DNA of 64,000 nucleotides, taken from positions 1 through 64,000 of the forward strand of contig JAFKAC010000210.1 of the NCBI GenBank assembly GCA_025766275.1. The letters run 5' to 3'. The translations under genes were made by a program, and so were the position numbers. Below the pieces are notes generated by a model. It worked only from the letters and a program-made list of their open reading frames with translations. It was not told the origin of the DNA and did not search any database. This document shows, piece by piece, positions 44,776 through 58,436 of the stretch (the first letter of the stretch is position 1; each line of letters starts with the position of its first letter). This DNA is from Lactarius indigo (taxonomy: Eukaryota; Basidiomycota; Agaricomycetes; Russulales; Russulaceae).

Positions 44776-46361
44776 TTCCGCTCACCAGAACCCAGGTTGA
44801 CTTCGTGTCCTAGTTTGCGTCCATTGTATCCGCGGATATTACCCCTGGAGCTTTGCATATGGTGCCGTACCTGTAATGTCACACCAATATGGGAGAATGT
44901 TACTGCAATGTTTCACTTGTAAGGTGATTCGGTCAAGGTAATTCCTCACTGGTTCCGCGTTTTGTCCGCACCTGGACAACGAGGAAGGTGCACGATCACT
45001 CCAGACACCCTAAACCCTGTTTTTGTTCAAGCGTCTGCTTGGTTCGCCACTCCGGTGATAACGCTCGCGTTTATAACCCGATTGAAGACGCCTCTTTCGG
45101 CTCGATCGATGTTGGCTGTTGACCAGGTTTAGCGTTCCATGGTCCCACGCCGCTCGAGAGACACGAAACACAAGATAGACGCATTAGTGCCACAAGGCCG
45201 TGATGTAGCAGAGCTCGCGTCAAACCCCTCGACTTTGATGTGGATCCTTGTACTAGCAGCCTCAATCCTGATCGTGATACCCTCTCAGTCTGGGTGCCGA
45301 TTGGGTGCTGTATTCTGTGGTCCATGGGCATTTTGAAACACTTGATGAACACCTCCTGGCGTCTGACTATACACGCGTACTCCAAGCGCTACGGATACCC
45401 CTATGTGGCAAGTACCCAGTAAGTAAATATACTCACAACTTTCGAGTTCTTGGCTATGTCATGTCTTGGGAAGGGTGTGCCGCAAGCTGGGCGTACATGG
45501 GAAACGGACATTGCATTACTATAGGTGAATTGCCAATGTATATACTCGCGTGACGACCTGAGCCATCCATACTGAGTAAGCGCCAGACGCGTTTGTGCGA
45601 TGACTGGGCGTCAGATGAGCGCGTCCAGGGTCTGACGGGCGGTCCTCGGAGGAAGTCTTCGGACCTGGAAATCCCTCGTGGAATGGTGGTTACACCACTC
45701 ATGATTCATTAGATCGGGCATACTTTGGGAGAAACCAACGCTGAGCTCCACAATGCGCTGGCACATTATTACCCTCTTTGCTGAGGGTTCTTGAGAGAGT
45801 AGGCACCGGCTAGGGCCAAATTAAAGCGCCACCGTACCGCGACAGGGGCGCAGGTGTGTCAGCTGATGCATGGAAGCGTCGGTGAAAACGTAGCCCGAGA
45901 GTGCATGACCCCAGGGACGGAAAGGGAAGTGATGACGCGACAAGTAGGTGCCCGTGGGCCCATCAATTACGGAAGCGATCCTGGGGAAGCATACGAAGAG
46001 AGTAGCCGCAGGGCAAGTTACTATAGGATACCGCACATCGATTGCACACATGCAGTTTATGCCCTGAAAGGCCCGAACATTTCAGCAAGCGAGATACTTT
46101 AAAAATAAAAGTTCGGAAGGGATCCGGTACAGGATTGGCAGATCAACCGGACTGTGACCGGCGTGGGCCGAAAGAGAGCGCGACGCGTCTTACATAATCC
46201 ATCCATCTACCCGACCCACCGCGTCCCACACGCCAGTCCTCGCCCTCGACGTCTCCCCCTCCCCCAAACCCGCTCTGCATCCGTCCGCTCTTCGGCCATT
46301 TTCATTTACTTACCCTCCTTCTCCTTGCAGATAGTCTTGAGGCTATTTGGGGGCTCAGGTC
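44776..46361. other. Gene-poor region, 1.6 kb
   Basis: Several short open frames occur (for example 45139-45336, 45305-45553 and 45854-46102). None reaches a recognisable family and none joins to neighbours with good splice sites. The segment 45230-45550 looks mildly coding and may be a gene relic. The promoter of the next gene lies at its right end (pyrimidine-rich, about 46200-46330). Confidence 0.4.
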
Positions 46362-48558
46362 ATGACCACGCCCACCTCGACTGCGACTACGCCATCGCCA
46401 CCTATGGCTTTTCTCCACGCCAATCCCGTTTCGCTGGTTTCCACGATGGGCTCTGGTGAGATTAACGCGACAGAGCGCGAAGCTAGGCAGAGGGCCATCC
46501 AGAAATTTCTTGCCCGTGCTGAAATCTCCAAGGTGAGTTAGACCCTTGCTCCCAGTACGATACGCGTCGAGGATTCCGCAATGATCCGCTTAGCGTCCCA
46601 TGCGGGTCCTGACGACGGTGCGGGTATCCAGCTTGGCTTACAGAAAGACTGCTCTTGAGTCCATGTGCCGAGCACACTTCCCTCATGGGGCAGGACGATT
46701 CTGATGGTATCACTTCGAATATCGCGATCTCCGTTATATGACTAGCGTACATGATTTTCACGATTTTTGTCATTATCCTGCTCCGTATTCCTCTTACCTT
46801 CTCCCGGACCCTGGTGCTGACTGAATGTCTCTCTCTCCGCAGCTTACGCGTGGGCTGCGCGCGCGTCTTTCGTACGCGACTTACAAGGCGAAGCATGATG
46901 TGGCTCGTCTCCCCATTAGTGAACTCGAATCGCGTGCCGGGAACGGTGTACTTGCTACCTGGACCCCATCCGGAAGGAATTACAACGACAGTCCTGTTAT
47001 CCAAGGGAATAGCATTACCAACACCTCCGGCGGCTCGGTCCGTAAAGGTGTCATGGCACCTCCAGCTATTATTCCTTCTTCAACTCCTCGTATGCGCCAA
47101 GCCAGTCCCGGTAAGAGGGAACCAGCAAGTGCCAACGCAGCACAGAGTCTTTACGCCTCCATTCTCGCCCCACCACCCGCGAAACGGGCGCGGACTATTC
47201 ACAATCCAGAGGACCCCCCTGTTCCAGCGCCTGCCAGGATGACGAATGGGACATCTCGGCATCGGAAACGTTCGTCCAACCCTGAGGGTTCCAGAGGCAC
47301 TCGTTCGCGTGTCGCTTCCGGATCTCAGCCTTACTCTAGTGTTGCAGAACATACACGCGCTAACACGCGCACGGGCAAAGAGACAAAGCGTAGAGAAACA
47401 TCTAAAGGCGGCAGAACGAGTGGCCAACACCGTGACGTGAAAGCCTCGAACGCCGATCGCTCCCAGGACGTAGATGTCGACATGAAGGCAGCTGCGACTT
47501 TAACACACCTCCTGCGTCATTCTCGAAGCTCTATCACGTCCCTTGGCGCTGTGTCCCCGCGGTCGAGCTTGTCCGCCGGCTCGGACGTGGGTTCCTCTCA
47601 CTCCCTGTCTCAATTCGCCCAAAGCTCTGCGCGTACGATGACGGCCCAAACGTCGTTGGCCTCGTCCCAGGAGTCTCCTCAAACTGGCTCGTTAGCACGT
47701 CCCGCTACCCCTCCGCGGGCGTCAGATGCTCGCCTCACATCTAGGACTGGGAGTCATCCAGATGGTGGATCTGCCTCTGCCTCTGCCACGGACCAGGAGG
47801 CGATCAAACTATTATATTTCCTTCACGAGTCACCATCACCTGCTCGACCGAGCACCGTGCGTAATCGGGATGGTCAAGACGTAGCGCCCTTCGGAATACT
47901 GTCCAAACATCCTGATCTCAAGGCCCAAGGACGCGTACTTTTTCCGACCGCATCTGGCGGTCCTTCGGATATGCCCTCGCCATATCGGATGTTGACAAGG
48001 GATAACTCCGGCTCGTCGGTATCGTCCTCAGCACTGGTAGAGAACCCCAACTCCCGAACTATCAAGCGCGAACCGACTCTAGTGATCGAACCCCCGGTCG
48101 GTGATGTGGTTCTTCCTCAACACACAGTCCCCGTAAACAGTGCCAGAAAGGACGCCGAACTCGCACCCATAACCAAGATCACACCCCCAACGCCAATAGA
48201 ACCTTCTCCCAGTCAACTTCTACCAGCACCGTCATCCCCTCAACGTGTTGCTCAAGTCCCGACGTCCCAGCCCGTATCGCCACAATCTGAGCACAAGGCC
48301 CACCATGCGGCACCAGCCACTCCCGGGACGTACACCTTTAATCTCAATGATTTCATAAATGTTTCGCCATCCCCTGCAGGCCCACACCGTACTACTGCCC
48401 CTTACAAACAAAATCTGTCTGGCATGCGCTCAGGTGGCGGTAGAAAGCTGTTCACAGAAGAGCAGGCCGAGCAGATCATGAGCTCCGAGGAGGCAAGCAG
48501 GATGAGCGAACATGCCAACACGGCCTTGGGTGCTGGAATACACCTGACTCGCTTCTGA
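46362..48558 (+). CDS. Whi5/Nrm1-like transcriptional repressor candidate
   Basis: ATG 46362 gives MTTPTSTATTPSPPMAF and, within a charged helix, TEREARQRAIQKFLARAEISK. After a ~310-bp intron ending at 46842 the next exon continues LTRGLRARLSYATYKAKHD and RLPISELESR. This Leu-Arg-x-Arg-Leu...A-x-Y-K pattern resembles the Whi5-like (GTB) motif by which fungal Whi5 and Nrm1 bind the SBF/MBF G1/S factors. The long second exon is Ser/Pro/Thr-rich with the short blocks AIKLLYFLHESPSPARPS and YTFNLNDFINVSPSP, also like those seen in this group, and many SP/TP sites that could be CDK targets. TGA is at 48556-48558. The call rests on short motifs in a disordered protein, so the function is an inference. 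Confidence 0.55.
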
Positions 48559-50073
48559 ACTTGTGCTGACTCGTATTTATCCGTAAACTCGTTGATTCTG
48601 GAACCCCCCCCCCGTGTCATCCATCCGGTTTTATGACCCCCATCACGATCTGCAATTGTCGCATCTACCACCTCACGGACACGGAAGGACTGTTTTGGTT
48701 GTAACACTCTCATTGCAGCAGCTTTGTATCCTTGAACCCGCCGTCGATGGTCGCCACCTCCGTTATCACCTACTTTTCTGTCCTGTCCGTGGTGCCCTTC
48801 GATCTGTTGCGGTTGCTATTCATGTGTCGAGGGTTCTTGTAGCTTCTGTCGACCTGTCTCTTCTACCTCTCTTCACGACTTGTCCTTGTCTTATTTTTTG
48901 CCTACTACTTTTCTTGTACGATGTGCGTCTTTTACTAATTCCCCGTAGTGGGTGTTTGTTTTCTAGTGTGGCATTCACATGGATGTGCGGAGTTCGCATA
49001 GACTTTTTGATACTACTTTTCTACCATTTACGTTCTTGTTCGTTGAGGCTCTTTGTACGAGGTACTTGATGAATGATGGTGATGATCCACAGAGGCCTGT
49101 GGCGCTTCTGGTTTTCCTGACATGTTCGTTCCGAGCGAACGCGCTGGGAATCCGTGTGTGAAACAACCTCCCACTGGCCAACCTCCTGGTAGCTGGACGT
49201 AGGTTATTGCAATTAAATCTGGGGGAGGGGAGGACATGGGCAAGGCCATGAAAGTGCTCTGGCCCTCTGCAGATGTGTGCGGGTCTGTGCCTGACTACCA
49301 ACTGGAACCCCGAACGCTTACTTTGCATTTGCGAGTGGAAAGAGAGGACGCCGACATAACGCAATGGGCAAAAGCTGTGCACAGTTAACCCATCTAAGAC
49401 ATCCCAAATGCGTGTCGTGTGCCACGCTCACCGCCTTGCCTAAAGTAATTTTGTCAGGGAAAGAGCAGCTGGCGACCGATTCAATACTACTTCTACAATA
49501 CATAGTACTCATCGTGCCTTTCTTCGGGACAGTGGTGGCTGTACCTACTGGTATGCCTGGTGTCTTTTTCCCAATAGCCGGCGTTGTCGCGTGCTGACGA
49601 GACGTCCAGAAATGTACACGTCTCGCGCGCATCATATTCGCGTCGTCACACGAGGTGCCGAGTTGGCACCATCTCGATTCCGAACCTCAACGACGTGGAC
49701 AGAGTGACCTCAGGCTGTCGTGCTGTGGGACCTCTTAATCTATAGTCTACTGTCACGGTTTATAAGTGGTTTCAATGGTTTCAGGGAAAAAAATATTTCG
49801 ACCTATATAACGATCGAGGGTGGTCACGTGTCGATTATACTTTACCGTCTTCTGGTCTTTCATTCGCATCTTCATCTCGTCGAGACAGAGATGCAATTGA
49901 CCAAGAGCATTTCTGAGTTCTTGATAATTATACGCGTATTTACTCTCGAAGCCTGGAAACCGATACGTTCGTGGAAGAGGAAAGGCGCGCAGTCTATATA
50001 AGGTGAAACCAGAGGACGAACGAGTCATCAGTGCTCAGTCATCAACTCCTCGTCTCCTTTCCCTCACGTAGTA
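48559..50073. other. Intergenic, 1.5 kb
   Basis: This contains the 3' untranslated region of the Whi5-like gene (with a C10 run near 48604) and the promoter of the cytochrome b5-like gene. A frame at 48614-49069 is T-rich and shows no protein character. No RNA gene or repeat is seen. Confidence 0.45.
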
Positions 50074-50876
50074 ATGGCATCTTATCTTCGCACATGGCTG
50101 CCCACACTCTCTACGCAGCTCAGCAATTCCCGGACAACAGAAGAAGAAGGATCGCCGACAACCCCAACAAACCTCACTCTAACTATTGAAGAACCCGATG
50201 CCGATGACAATTTTCCCCCTGCCTTCCCCGCCATCGGGAGTGCTCAACGTATTTCCTCGGCACAAGCCCCGGCTTCCACGCACCTCATTCCACAATCAAC
50301 TCTGATGCCGCCACCAGCACTACCTGCTCCCCGAATACCCGGTCCTCCGGCACTATCTGCGGGATCCTCCTTGATGCCGCCCCCCACGACCACGCGACCA
50401 CCGACGCAAGCGACCAAATCCAAGAAGCGCGAAAAAGTGGCCCTCGCTCCTGGCCATAGCCCACTGGACTGGGCAGCGCTGAAGACCTCTGGAGCCGACC
50501 TGCGGGTACGTCTGACTGATAATTCCACCCACGCAACTGAGTTTTGCGTGTGCCTCATCATGCAGGGTGGAGCGACTTCTCTGGCACGCATACCGCCGTC
50601 GGTGCTACGCACGCACAACAAACGGGACGACGCATGGGCCGCGTTCAGCGGCAAGGTGTACAATATCACGCCATACCTCGCTTTCCACCCTGGCGGCGAA
50701 AAGGAGCTCATGCGTGTCGCCGGGCGTGATGGGACGAAACTTTTTGGTATGTGGCCCTTATCGTGTCGGACATCTGGTACTAATCTATGCTAGCACTTAC
50801 GCATGCGTGGGTGAACGTTGACTTCATGCTCGATGCCTGCTTGGTCGGATTTTTGGTTCCAGAACCATCATCTTAG
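50074..50876 (+). CDS. Cytochrome b5-like heme-binding protein, Irc21 type
   Basis: ATG 50074 starts MASYLRTWLPTLSTQLSN, followed by about 110 Pro/Ser/Thr-rich residues. A conserved block APGHSPLDWAALKTSG precedes the first intron. The next exon gives the cytochrome b5 fold: RIPPSVLRTHNKRDDAWAAF, GKVYNITPYLAFHPGGEKEL with the first heme His in HPGG, and AGRDGTKLF. After a second intron comes LTHAWVNVDFML, with the second heme His, and TAG 50874-50876. The order SPLDW...HPGG...HAWVN matches fungal Irc21 (linked in yeast to recombination foci and drug response) and related cytochrome b5 reductase-fold proteins. No membrane anchor is seen, so it is probably soluble. Biochemical role is not established. 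Confidence 0.85.
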
Positions 50877-52733
50877 ATCAGATAGATTAGAATCACTCCT
50901 TAGTGATACCAGTTAGATTTCAGGGGTAAAATATTGACGTTTTACTGTAGTTTTTTGCTGTGGAATACGTCTACATCTTATATTTAACCGTCCATACAAC
51001 CTTCGCTGAATAGACGTAGTACTGTATTTGTTTAGATGTCACATCCACTGTTGACGACGTTGACTTCCCGCTTTGCTACGGCGCAAGTCGTGTGCATACT
51101 AATGTGTCACGGTATTATCTGGTCCCTTGTACTTGTTGGGACCTGACTCGGAGGATGCCTCGATGACGGATGACGCCATTACTTTGGAACCCATAAACAG
51201 ATCAAAGGCAGCACGTCTATTATCGCAATTATTCCGGACAGGCTTTTACGATACTCATATACAGCGAGCTCAGGGACATCAACGCCTTAAGTGCGAGACG
51301 AAAGGACGGCGGATACAGGAATCCATGCCCATAATAACGGTATTACCAACTGACCGGCCTGACTGGTCGAAACCTATTGCGCTCTCGATAGTGCTTGCTT
51401 CTTTCTGCCCGCGACACGTGTGCGACTCGGAGTCTATCACCACAGGCCACCTTCTGACACCGGTGTGGGAGCTCGTGGGTGGATGATGAAGCGTACTCCT
51501 CTTTCTTGTAACCCAAATGCTATCTCGGTCAGCTTTGCTACTTCTCTCTCATACATCCTCAGAGTCCTCTAAATCCCGCCTTCTTGGAGCATCCTTTGAA
51601 CCACTGCAAGATCGAAGGGCGTCAATGCGAGCACTTGTGGAGGTGGCTGATCCCAGTTGCTTTCCTCCCAGAAGACGACCGCATAGGTATTAAGTTGTCA
51701 TTGTTCCGTTTTGGCGAGAACGCCGGCTTCTGATTACTTGTTCCTAGCAGGCCCTTGTGATTTGATCAAGTGACGCTGCGTGTGGGAACTTGAAGCGGCA
51801 TACCCGCCTTGAGAATCCATTGTTGGTGACGCAGGCACTTAGAATAGGTTCGCCAAGTGTTCGCCGTCCTTAGGGCCACTCAGACGTTCCGGACCGGCGA
51901 CCTTTGAACTCTAGGGAATATTGGTTCAAATATAAAGCTAAGCGTGTGAAGAAGCACTTACAAGCACCCACTCTCGTTTGCGAGCCACATGCTCACGAAG
52001 AGCTGGTAATCAATCCCTATTTGTCCGCTTGCCCGGCTGGACTGTGGTTGGTTTGACGTTATCTCTTGACTACGTGGCATTTAAAAAAAAAAAAAACTTG
52101 GCGTCCATGTCTTCGCGAATCCAAGAATCTTCGGCACCAAACTTGGTACTAAGCCATTGGAGACAGATCAACTTGAATGTTCACCTGCCTTCGATTCATA
52201 ATCTGGGAGTGTTTGCAAGGAAAGTGCCACGTGCTATCTCTGTTCGGTGCCATTTGCCCATAGTATGGCTACGACTACAATGAACCCTGATGCCACTGGC
52301 GTTCACTCTTCTGTGCTATCGTGGCCGCCACAATTCTCACCCGCGCGTCATGCGGTTCCGTCACCAAATTTTTGTACAAGATTCTCGCTAGGGCACGGAA
52401 GAGAACCTTCTCTGTCCATTTGGGCGAAGTCCAACGTGGATATCGTGGAATGATACACGGTTGCCTGACAAAGAACATCTGCGCGTGATCGTGCCGCCTC
52501 CTGGCCAGCACCTAGACAAAGAATCCGGGCTCTCGATGTACGGGCTCTGGGTGGTACTAACCAAATGCTGCACATGTTCCTTACTCGTGGAGACACGAGT
52601 TACGTTCGCATGCCCACGAGGTTAGGTGAGTTACCCAGAATCTATGCAAATAAAAGGGCGATGATACATGTTGAATATCCCCAGTGCCCGCTACTTCCAA
52701 GTCTCGGCCCCTCGCTCTCCATCGTCTCATCAG
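50877..52733. other. Gene-poor region upstream of the chitinase, 1.9 kb
   Basis: A 119-codon frame at 51127-51486 is the largest, but it lacks any motif I recognise and I do not call it. The remainder has only short frames and an A13 run near 52082. Decayed coding sequence cannot be excluded. Confidence 0.4.
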
Positions 52734-54777
<2,044 letters not shown>

Positions 54778-54931
54778 GGGGTCTGTGCCTTTCTAAGCGT
54801 CAGGTTTTCACTTGGCAGTTTTCGGGGGTTGTACGGAAGGAAAGAATACAAATGTAATATCATCTGCTCGCTTCTGCGTCTCTACTTTTTCAGTGGTATC
54901 CATCCATTTACTGTATGCACCCAAACCAAAT

Positions 54932-55985
54932 TCACGGCAACGATTTTTCGAAAGTAATCAGTTCCTTGAGTTTTTCTGCATCCGCGACCGAAAGCTTGTC
55001 TACTGAGGCTGTCGCTAGCGGCCCGCGCACGTTTGGACCACCATAGCCAAACTCGTGTGCGATAAGCGCCTTGATAAAACCAATGCCCCCATACTTGCTC
55101 GCTATTGTATCCCCGTGTGCGAGAATACGTTGAATGTCCCGAGCCTTGTCAATGCGCCCGGCGTGCCACGCATCCCACAAGGCACGATGCACACGGGGGG
55201 CTATATTTACGAGGGCCATTATCCCGCCTGCGCCGGAGACGACGAGAGCGGGGAGGAAGCAATCAGAGCGCCCGATAAAAGCCGCGAACTCGTCCGCGGA
55301 GAGAGAGGTGTTCAGACGTGTGAGCTTCCCAAGGTGTCCGCAAGAAAGCTTCGTGCCGACAATGTTGGGATGGGCGCCAAGCGCAGCGATCGTCTCCGAG
55401 TCGAGATCAATTCCTGCTGTGACCGTGGGGAAGTTGTACACCATAGTCGGAATCGGCGACGCATCGGCCACCTTGGCATGGCGTAAATCAATGAGTGACA
55501 GCGAGGGCGACGCAGTGGAAACCCGCATGTCGCACCTCGCGATGGAAACGTAAGATGAGATCTTTGGTCATCGCAGGTCTCCAAGTAGACGGCGTCAGGA
55601 CGAGTGCGTGGGTGGCGCCCGCCTCCTTCGCATCGAGGTTGAGCTGCTTTGTCTCTCGGGTAGATTGCGCGCCCGTTCCAGCGATCACGAGGACGTGCTG
55701 GAACCCGTGGGCATCGAGTGTGGACCGTGTAAGGCGGATGGCGTGTTTGCGCTCTTCATGCGAGAGGTGTTGGGCCTCGCCGTTTGATCCTTGGACAAGG
55801 ATCCCGGTGACATGTCCCTACGGCTGTCTGAGATGGAGGTCCTTCACACGAACAAAAATCTCGGATTTCAGCACCTGGGCGAGGCGAAGTACGTGCGCCT
55901 TGATCGCTTCTTCGTCTAATTCGTCGTCTTCCTTGAAGAAAAGTACAGCAGGGACGTAAATTCCTGGAGGCGGTGGCTTGGACAT
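54932..55985 (-). CDS. DapA/DHDPS-family aldolase (class I)
   Basis: ATG at 55983-55985 gives MSKPPPPGIYVPAVLFFKED. After an intron come GVTGILVQGSNGEAQHLSHEER and VLVIAGTGAQSTRETKQLN. Another exon has PTMVYNFPTVTAGIDLDS with the conserved Tyr, and PNIVGTKLSCGHLGKL with the Schiff-base Lys. The C-terminal part (SKYGGIGFIKALIAHEFGYGG...) completes the TIM barrel. Fungi make lysine by the aminoadipate route, so this is not a lysine enzyme. Fungal relatives include 4-hydroxy-2-oxoglutarate aldolases and the 2-keto-3-deoxy-galactonate aldolase of galacturonate breakdown; which applies cannot be told. It is divergent from the SERINC gene over about 150 bp. Confidence 0.88.
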
Positions 55986-56050
55986 TCTGAGGCTGAGCGT
56001 GGGAAAAGGCTTGAGCTGCGGCAGCGACCGAGAACGGCCAAGCTGCGCGC

Positions 56051-56096
56051 CTCACACACTCACACCCACACCCACACACTCACACTCACACCACAC
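56051..56096. repeat. CA-rich microsatellite
   Basis: This is a run of CACACA/CACTCA/CACCCA units in the short spacer between the two divergent genes. It may affect promoter spacing. It has none of the regular spacers of a CRISPR array. Confidence 0.8.
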
Positions 56097-56131
56097 TCCT
56101 AACGCTGTTGGCCTGATCATCGAGCGAAACG

Positions 56132-57959
56132 ATGGGCCTTCTCCTCTCCCTTCCGCTTACCGGCGTGCTGGGCACGGTAGCATCCTCTTGTCTTGCTGGC
56201 TTCGCATTTTGCTTCACATCGACTGCGGGTATGTACATACCCAACCCTAGTGTCGTTGGTTTCTGACCTCTGACCCTCTTCAAACCATAGCATCAATGTT
56301 CTGCAAGTCTTTTAATTGCAATTCTTCGATTGCCACCCGTATAGGCTTTGCTGTATGCTTCTGCATCGATGTCTCGTACCGACTTCTCACACATACCACC
56401 TAGATGATATTTGCGTTGAACTCAATGCTTGCGTGGCTCATGAAGAGCCCATTTATGATACAACTTATTGAGAAGTGGAGCTATGACTATATTAAAATGG
56501 ATTGCGAGGAGGGGAAATGTTATGGTGTCCTTGCAGTGAGTGCTCTCCCCCTTCCTTAGTCCGATCCTGCTTCATCGTCGATAGGTCCACCGTGTCTGCT
56601 TTGCCTTATCGCTGTTCCATATTATTCTCAGTTTCTCTCTCTTCGGCGTTCGCGATACTCGTGACAAACGTGCAGCCATTCAAAATGGGTGAGTGACACC
56701 CGAATCTCGTGAGTGTCTGCTCACGCAGAATGGTAGTTGGTGGGGACCGAAGGTCCTGCTCTGGCTTGTGTTCGTTATCATATCCTTCTTCATCCCTAAT
56801 GGTTTCTTTGTATTCTGGGGGAACTACGTCTCCCTCATCGGCGCTACCATCTTCATCCTCCTTGGCCTGGTCCTTCTGGTGGACTTCGCCCACTCCTGGT
56901 CAGAGACTTGTCTCGAGAACTGGGAGAACTCCAATAACTCCAATCTCTGGCAATGGATCCTCATCGGTTCTACAGCAAGCATGTATGCGGCAACGTTTGC
57001 CATGACAGGCGTACTGTACGGGTACTTTGCAGGCTCGGGTTGCACACTCAACCGCTTCTTCATCTCATTCAACCTTGCCCTCACCATCATTATAACCATA
57101 CTCTGCATTCACCCCGTTGTGCAAGAGCATAACCCACGCTCAGGACTTGCGCAAAGCGGGATGGTTGCTGTCTACTGCACATACCTCGTTATGTCCGCCG
57201 TTGGTAATCACACACATGAGCAGTGCAACCCCTTCCGATCGGGTGCGGCAAACGGCACACGCACCTCTGTTCTCGTTCTCGGAGCTGCATTCACATTTAT
57301 GGCCATTGCGTACTCTACCACTCGTGCCGCGACGCAGAGCCGCGCGTTGGTAGGAAAGAAGCGCCAGGGCGAGATTCAGCTGTCCGGCGACCAGGAGGTG
57401 GGTGTCATAAGCAGCCAACCGAACCGCACCGAGACGCCACGATACCAAGCGCTTCTCGCTGCTGTTAAGGCTGGGTAAGTGTATTATTTTACTCTGTGGG
57501 GTAGGTACAGAACGGGGTTTTCAGGGCTATTCCGGCGTCTGCACTTAACGATGACTCTGATGACGACGACGGCGACGATTTTGGCGATTCGCACGATGAC
57601 GAACGTTCAGGGACACGCTACAATGTATGTCCATTTCGACGCCGTTCCTCGCCATGCTGCTGACGCCTTGCCAGTACTCGTGGTTCCACATCATCTTCGT
57701 TCTTGGTGCGATGTATGTCGCAATGCTGCTCACTGACTGGTATGACTTCTCCCATTCTTCCACGTCGGGGTGCTGACGCCGCTTACCCATACTCAGGAAT
57801 GTCATCCACACGAGTCTGTCATCGCCTTCAACTGATATTGACGATGTTTACATCGGGCGCTCCGAAACGGCGATGTGGATGCGTATCGTCAGCTCATGGG
57901 TCTGCATTCTTCTCTATATATGGAGCTTACTCGCTCCCGTCCTCATGCCTGATCGGTAA
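56132..57959 (+). CDS. TMS1: SERINC/TMS1-family multipass membrane protein
   Basis: ATG 56132 starts MGLLLSLPLTGVLGTVASSC, the typical SERINC N-terminus. Small exons then give SMFCKSFNCNSSIATRIGFA and a hydrophobic exon ending in KWSYDYIKMDCEEGKCYGV, followed by VHRVCFALSLFHIILSVSL. The large exon has NGSWWGPKVLLWLVFVIISF, FVFWGNYVSLIGATIFILL, DFAHSWSETCLENWE and GCTLNRFFISFNLALTIII. It ends with a cytosolic loop rich in acids and Ser, and TYLVMSAVGNHTHEQCNPF lies within it. Last exons give YSWFHIIFVLGAMYVAMLLTD and a final transmembrane segment ending MPDR and TAA 57957-57959. About ten membrane spans are expected. SERINC proteins are linked to phosphatidylserine and sphingolipid handling and, structurally, to lipid scrambling. 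Confidence 0.93.
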
Positions 57960-58436
57960 GCCCGATTTTTGACTACCGGATACGATGTATGCTCATCTTG
58001 GAGATAGGTTCTCTGACTTTTGAGTTGTGAGCCGTATGTCCCCCACGGACAACCTGGTACAGTAGTATTGTATGAAGTATTTGGACAAGCGCATCCTATA
58101 TTTGATTCTCTCCACTCCACGTAATTATACGTAGTTTTGTCCAGCTCTCACATGGGGGGGGTTCTGCAGATATAATATTAGGAAGAGTGAACCACGAGCT
58201 TTTGACCGGCCACGGAAGCGACCCTGATGGACGACCAGTAACCCCGAGACAATTGTTCTTCCTAATAGATACTGTACAGTACTCCGACTCGGAAGACTCT
58301 CGAAGGTCTCTGACCTCGGAGAAGGGATGGTCACGCGTTGCGTGGATCGTGACAGAAGTGTGACAGACCATCGCGTCCGAGGAGTCAGATCCGAGTCGCT
58401 GAGGTTGCTCGTCATAGATACACAGACAACGACAAC
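57960..58436. other. Spacer between TMS1-like and ING-like genes
   Basis: This is the 3' untranslated region of the SERINC gene and the promoter of the PHD gene. I see only short frames and no RNA gene. Confidence 0.45.

Noticed and set aside
44640..44835. Frameshift at the end of RFC5
   Set aside because: Using the acceptor AACAAAAG instead of TTTTTAG gives an in-phase last exon with the normal family ending, so no error is needed.
51127..51486. 119-codon open frame as a small gene
   Set aside because: It shows no recognisable motif, no conserved composition and no neighbouring exons; it could be chance.
56040..56100. Regular CACA-type repeats as a possible CRISPR array
   Set aside because: It is a simple microsatellite with no spacers, in a eukaryotic genome.
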